Part shown: piece after piece, positions 61,637-64,000 of the stretch
Numbering within the stretch: position 1 is the stretch's first letter
Layout: each line of letters starts with the position of its first letter
NCBI GenBank assembly: GCA_013289765.1
Contig: JABCZI010000008.1
Coordinates: forward strand, 124,001 to 188,000
Length of the DNA stretch: 64,000 nucleotides
Direction of reading: 5' to 3'
From: Acidobacteriota bacterium
GTDB taxonomy: Bacteria > Acidobacteriota > Terriglobia > Terriglobales > Acidobacteriaceae
The notes under the pieces: generated by a model
The model's input: the letters and a program-made list of their open reading frames with translations, nothing else
Databases searched by the model: none
What the model was told of the DNA's origin: nothing
Program-made: the position numbers and the translations under genes

Positions 61637-62674
61637 ATGCTTCCCGTTGATCTCGTCGATAAACTCGCGCAATGTGCTGCGAATGACTTCGTAACGCCAC
61701 GAGACAACTCGTTCCACTGGCTCTCGCGGTTTACAACGATGGTGGTTGTCGGCCTAGCACTCGAACTTCCTGAATTAGGGTATGAGTTAAGGACAATTGC
61801 TCGCGAATGCATTCCGTACTTTAAATATCGGATCATCACGCGTCGCGGCTTCGAGCATGCAGCAAAAGTCATTGCCTTTGTAGGCTGGATGCTTATTGTG
61901 GGAGGAGTGGCCGGTGAACGGGTTGAAGAAGTCAACGTAAAAGATTCCGATGCGCGAATCCAAGAATGCAGCGATGCCAAAGTGCAAGCCGCAACGCTAG
62001 AAGCTGGCGATGCGGCAAAGTCTGCCAAGACTGCTCACGATGAAGCCGATGCGGTTAAAGGCATTGCCAACGCTGCCAAGAAAGATGCCAAGGATGCACT
62101 GGCAAAGGCGCAAGCTGCGCAACGTGAGCTAGCACACGCAGAATCCGATGCTGCTAAGGCACAAGCAATAGCCTCGAATGCGTTACGTAAATCTACGGAA
62201 GCGGAATCCCGCACAGAGCGCGCAGAACACCAAGCCGATGAAGTGTCCAAAAAGGTTGAGACTGCGAAAAGCGATGTTGCTGTTTTGCAGTCTCTCATGT
62301 CGGCACGACGCATAATCGACACCAAGCCATTTGAGCAATTAAAGCAACTCAAAGGGAAGTCGATCCTTACATACTCAACATATGATGACGAACCAAGAAC
62401 GTTATGCGGAGCAATTAGTTCTGCCTTGCGATCAACCGCTCAAATGAATGCTATGGGTGGCTGCGGCGCAATGGAAATTGTTGGCCCAGGAATAATCGTT
62501 ACGGGACCAGATTTATCAGAATCTAGGGTAGTCGCTAAGGCTTTGTCGGAAGCGATAGGTGTTAACGTTACACCGGTGCCGGATAGTCCAACGGGACCGA
62601 ATCGGCAAACCGGAAATCCAAGCCTGCTAAAGGTAATCGTAGGACCAAAAGGTCTATTTTGGTTCGAAAAATAA
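61637..62674 (+). CDS. Membrane-associated Ala-rich coiled-coil hypothetical protein
   Basis: AAKVIAFVGWMLIVGGVAG TM; long coiled coil AAKKDAKDALAKAQAAQRELAHAESDAAKAQAIASNAL; C-terminal alpha/beta domain. Confidence 0.65.
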   Translation: MLPVDLVDKLAQCAANDFVTPRDNSFHWLSRFTTMVVVGLALELPELGYELRTIARECIPYFKYRIITRRGFEHAAKVIAFVGWMLIVGGVAGERVEEVNVKDSDARIQECSDAKVQAATLEAGDAAKSAKTAHDEADAVKGIANAAKKDAKDALAKAQAAQRELAHAESDAAKAQAIASNALRKSTEAESRTERAEHQADEVSKKVETAKSDVAVLQSLMSARRIIDTKPFEQLKQLKGKSILTYSTYDDEPRTLCGAISSALRSTAQMNAMGGCGAMEIVGPGIIVTGPDLSESRVVAKALSEAIGVNVTPVPDSPTGPNRQTGNPSLLKVIVGPKGLFWFEK

Positions 62675-62885
62675 GCAGCAAAGAGCATCACTAGCGTTGC
62701 CTCTTGCTCCCAAACTCAACGGTGCTTCGCGCGCTGTGCCCAAATTTGTGCCTACCGGCAATCCCGAGCGCTTGCGATGAATTGCTATCGTTTCGACTGC
62801 AACCCTTGACGACATAGCAACTTATAGCAATTCACTGTGCACACCTAGTAAATCCCATAAGTGCTGTGTTTTCAGTGCTTGCAGT

Positions 62886-62931
62886 CCTTTTAAGGCATGG
62901 GTCGCAGGTTCGAGTCCTGCCGCGCTCACCA
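62886..62931 (+). repeat. att core, right copy (46-bp direct repeat of tRNA-Lys 3' end)
   Basis: Identical to 47140-47185; not preceded by a tRNA 5' half. Confidence 0.95.
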
Positions 62932-63022
62932 GAGTCTTCACCGATTCTCCCCTTTGCATTAGGCGCAAGTACCGTCGCGACCCGGTTGCAAAAAGATCCC
63001 TCCTACGTGCAAGCTGATAGCA

Positions 63023-63922
63023 ATGCCAGAGTTGCCCGATATCGCCGCCTACATCAGCGCGCTCGAACCCCGAATTATCGGTCAGCCGCTGGAGCAGATA
63101 CGGCTCGCCAGCCCCTTTCTGCTGCGAACCGCACAACCGCCGCTTGCAAGTGTAGAAGGCCGTACCGTCCGTGAACTCCGGAGGATTGGTAAGCGCATTG
63201 CTGTCGGATTTGAAAATGATCTCTGGCTGATGCTGCACTTAATGATTGCCGGCCGCCTGCACTGGCGCGCGCCACAGGCCAAGCTGGCCGGACGCCAGAA
63301 TCTGGCAGCCTTCGATTTTCCGCACGGTTCTCTGGTTCTCACCGAGGCCGGAGCCAAGCGTCGCGCGTCCTTGCACGTACTCGAGGGCGAGGAAAGTTTG
63401 CGCTCTTTCGACCCGGGAGGAATCGATATTTTCTTCAGCGATCTCGATTCCTTCCGTGCGAAACTGACTTCCGAAAATCACACGCTGAAGCGCGCCCTTA
63501 CCGACCCCCACTTCGTGAACGGAATCGGCAACGCTTATTCCGATGAGATCCTGCATGCGGCGCAACTCTCGCCAATCACTCTCACGCAGAAACTCACACC
63601 GCTCGAGTGGGAGAGATTATTCGCGGCAACCCGCCACACGATTGGCTTCTGGATAGAAAAATTGCGCGACGAGGCGAAGACAGCATTCCCCGAGAAGGTC
63701 ACCGCGTTTCGTAAAGGTATGGCAGTTCACGGTCGCTATGGCGAGCCGTGTCCAAGATGCGGCGACAAGATTCTGCGGATTCGTTACGCCGACAAAGAAA
63801 CGAACTACTGTGCGCGCTGCCAGACGGGTGGCAAAGTCCTTGCGGATCGAAGCCTATCCCGCCTCCTGGGACCTGACTGGCCGCGAACCATGGACGAGCT
63901 CGAAGCTCTCAAGCGCCGCTGA
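63023..63922 (+). CDS. Formamidopyrimidine-DNA glycosylase-family protein
   Basis: MPELPDIAAYISALEPRIIGQPLEQIRL; C-terminal zinc finger CPRCGDKILRIRYADKETNYCARC. Confidence 0.88.
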   Translation: MPELPDIAAYISALEPRIIGQPLEQIRLASPFLLRTAQPPLASVEGRTVRELRRIGKRIAVGFENDLWLMLHLMIAGRLHWRAPQAKLAGRQNLAAFDFPHGSLVLTEAGAKRRASLHVLEGEESLRSFDPGGIDIFFSDLDSFRAKLTSENHTLKRALTDPHFVNGIGNAYSDEILHAAQLSPITLTQKLTPLEWERLFAATRHTIGFWIEKLRDEAKTAFPEKVTAFRKGMAVHGRYGEPCPRCGDKILRIRYADKETNYCARCQTGGKVLADRSLSRLLGPDWPRTMDELEALKRR

Positions 63923-64000
63923 GTACCTACCGTGATCGCAACCTTTACTTCGTCGCGGGCACGCTCTTCCCAGCCTCATCCCAAATGCGCACGCCCTTTG

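Larger units (their letters stand above)
47186..62931. mobile_element. Integrative element (about 15.7 kb) inserted in tRNA-Lys
   Basis: 46-bp flanking direct repeats, tyrosine integrase adjacent to att, primase-helicase, excisionase-like HTH, accessory genes. Confidence 0.93.

Noticed and set aside
61315-62028. 237-aa minus ORF across the tRNA-like locus
   Set aside because: Spurious translation of a tRNA (GGYGGIGRRGALPRC...) and antisense of 61637-62674.
47110-62931. CRISPR array or classic restriction/defence island in the element
   Set aside because: No regularly spaced repeats, cas, restriction or methylase motifs were seen.
62822-63238. 138-aa minus ORF containing SAAGLEPATHALKG
   Set aside because: Not an independent gene: it is the att-core reading frame overlapping the Fpg-family gene; only useful for predicting the circular-form integrase tail.

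Overview
This 64-kb window looks like an Acidobacteria-type chromosome: TonB-CTD proteins, FecR/DUF6600 proteins, many two-component systems and REP-like repeats. At a tRNA-Lys(UUU) gene it is interrupted by an integrative element of about 15.7 kb (about 47186-62931). The element is bounded by a perfect 46-bp direct repeat of the tRNA 3' half. It encodes a tyrosine integrase, a MerR/excisionase-like HTH, a CHC2/Toprim/RecA-like primase-helicase, an iteron-like region, a small RRM-fold protein, many orphan small ORFs, an XRE-ImmA/IrrE + PIN-like (DUF4411) pair and a coiled-coil membrane protein. The most unusual signals are: (1) a class II, tRNA-Leu-like gene in the element whose anticodon loop is replaced by a long self-complementary hairpin, so no normal anticodon loop exists; (2) an integrase ORF that runs through the att core, so its C-terminus should differ between integrated and circular forms; (3) a peroxiredoxin with an in-frame UGA at the peroxidatic Cys position (candidate selenoprotein); (4) a radical SAM protein resembling tetraether/membrane-spanning lipid synthases; (5) a degenerate Ser/Thr kinase fused to a TonB C-terminal domain. 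All calls come from reading the sequence and supplied ORFs; no database search was run.
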